Below the pieces are notes generated by a model. That model was given only the letters and a program-made list of their open reading frames with translations. It did not search any database and was not told the DNA's origin. From the NCBI GenBank assembly GCA_913041075.1, contig CAJWGZ010000061.1, positions 1 to 6,140 of the forward strand: a stretch of 6,140 bases of DNA, in the 5' to 3' direction. Made by a program: the position numbers and the translations under genes. Shown here piece after piece: positions 5,967 through 6,140 of this stretch (positions are counted from its first letter, which is position 1; every line of letters begins with the position of its first letter). Origin of the DNA: an uncultured Fidelibacterota bacterium. GTDB taxonomy: Bacteria > Fidelibacterota > Marinisomatia > Marinisomatales > TCS55.

Positions 5967-6140
5967 GATCGATAGCCGTAAAAAATTCTGCCGGAGAATC
6001 TCCCACGACCCGCACGGGAACTTCCAGCGCTTGTGAGATCTGACCCAGGGTCATGTCATCCAGGGTTAACGTATCGTCCTCATTCAGGATTCGATTGGAA
6101 AATAATACCATATCCCCCAAATCCTGCTCTTTCAACTGGG
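5959..6140 (-). CDS. DUF512-family protein, C-terminal 59 residues
   Basis: This is the 3' end of a gene that enters from the right edge. The visible chain reads QLKEQDLGDMVLFSNRILNE, then the segment DDTLTLDDMTLGQISQALEV, then PVRVVGD and ends EFFTAIDHG. The order 'LGD-x-VL ... LDDMTL ... ALEVPV-x-V-V' is the typical end of DUF512 proteins, whose full-length members combine an N-terminal PDZ-like part with a radical SAM-like region. Such genes commonly sit next to der, which fits here: the TAG stop overlaps the der start by 8 nt. The biochemical role of the family is not established. Only the extreme C-terminus is visible, so the catalytic part cannot be checked. Confidence 0.8.
   Translation of the reverse strand, partial: QLKEQDLGDMVLFSNRILNEDDTLTLDDMTLGQISQALEVPVRVVGDSPAEFFTAIDHG

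Noticed and set aside
5608..6036. A 142-codon plus-strand open frame opposite der.
   Set aside because: It lies antisense to the intact der gene, has low-complexity Ser/Thr/Ala/Arg composition and no domain, and is a shadow of der codon use.
1..6140. Mobile element, CRISPR array, defence island or phage genes.
   Set aside because: I see no transposase or integrase motifs, no terminal repeats, no short regularly spaced direct repeats and no defence-family motifs. The nuclease is a secreted EEP protein without partners typical of such systems.

Overview
All genes that can be supported in this 6.1 kb window lie on the minus strand, so it reads from right to left. The likely source is a Gram-negative, environmental bacterium. 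Two genes encode lipoproteins with signal peptidase II boxes, and a third encodes a secreted protein with a SPOR-like domain. Base composition is balanced to slightly AT-rich. Almost none of the start codons has a clear Shine-Dalgarno sequence, as is common in Bacteroidota and related FCB-group lineages. The very long, acidic, repeat-built lipoprotein suggests an FCB-type or Marinimicrobia-like organism. That placement is inference and no marker here settles it.

Right part (6140 to 4656): the C-terminus of a DUF512-family protein overlaps by 8 nt the complete gene for the ribosome-assembly GTPase Der (EngA). Next comes a 176-nt stretch (4655 to 4480) without a convincing gene. It holds two perfect inverted repeats that exclude each other (7 bp and 9 bp arms) and an isolated strong Shine-Dalgarno-like string.

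Middle (4479 to 3387): a secreted endonuclease/exonuclease/phosphatase-fold protein has all its catalytic motifs. Its stop overlaps by 8 nt the start of a 38-codon lipoprotein gene, short enough to be missed by ordinary gene callers. The mature peptide would be a lipidated cysteine followed by 15 mostly charged residues.

Left part (3303 to 1): after an 84-nt AT-rich gap with a small hairpin comes a 967-residue lipoprotein built from at least four tandem beta-rich modules of about 133 residues. Its stop overlaps by 1 nt (TAATG) the start of an exported protein that carries a SPOR-like domain and runs off the window.

The genes form three translationally coupled pairs: DUF512/Der, nuclease/mini-lipoprotein, and giant lipoprotein/SPOR protein. 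The first pair is housekeeping and the last two are cell-envelope genes. No mobile element, CRISPR array, tRNA, rRNA or plus-strand gene was found.
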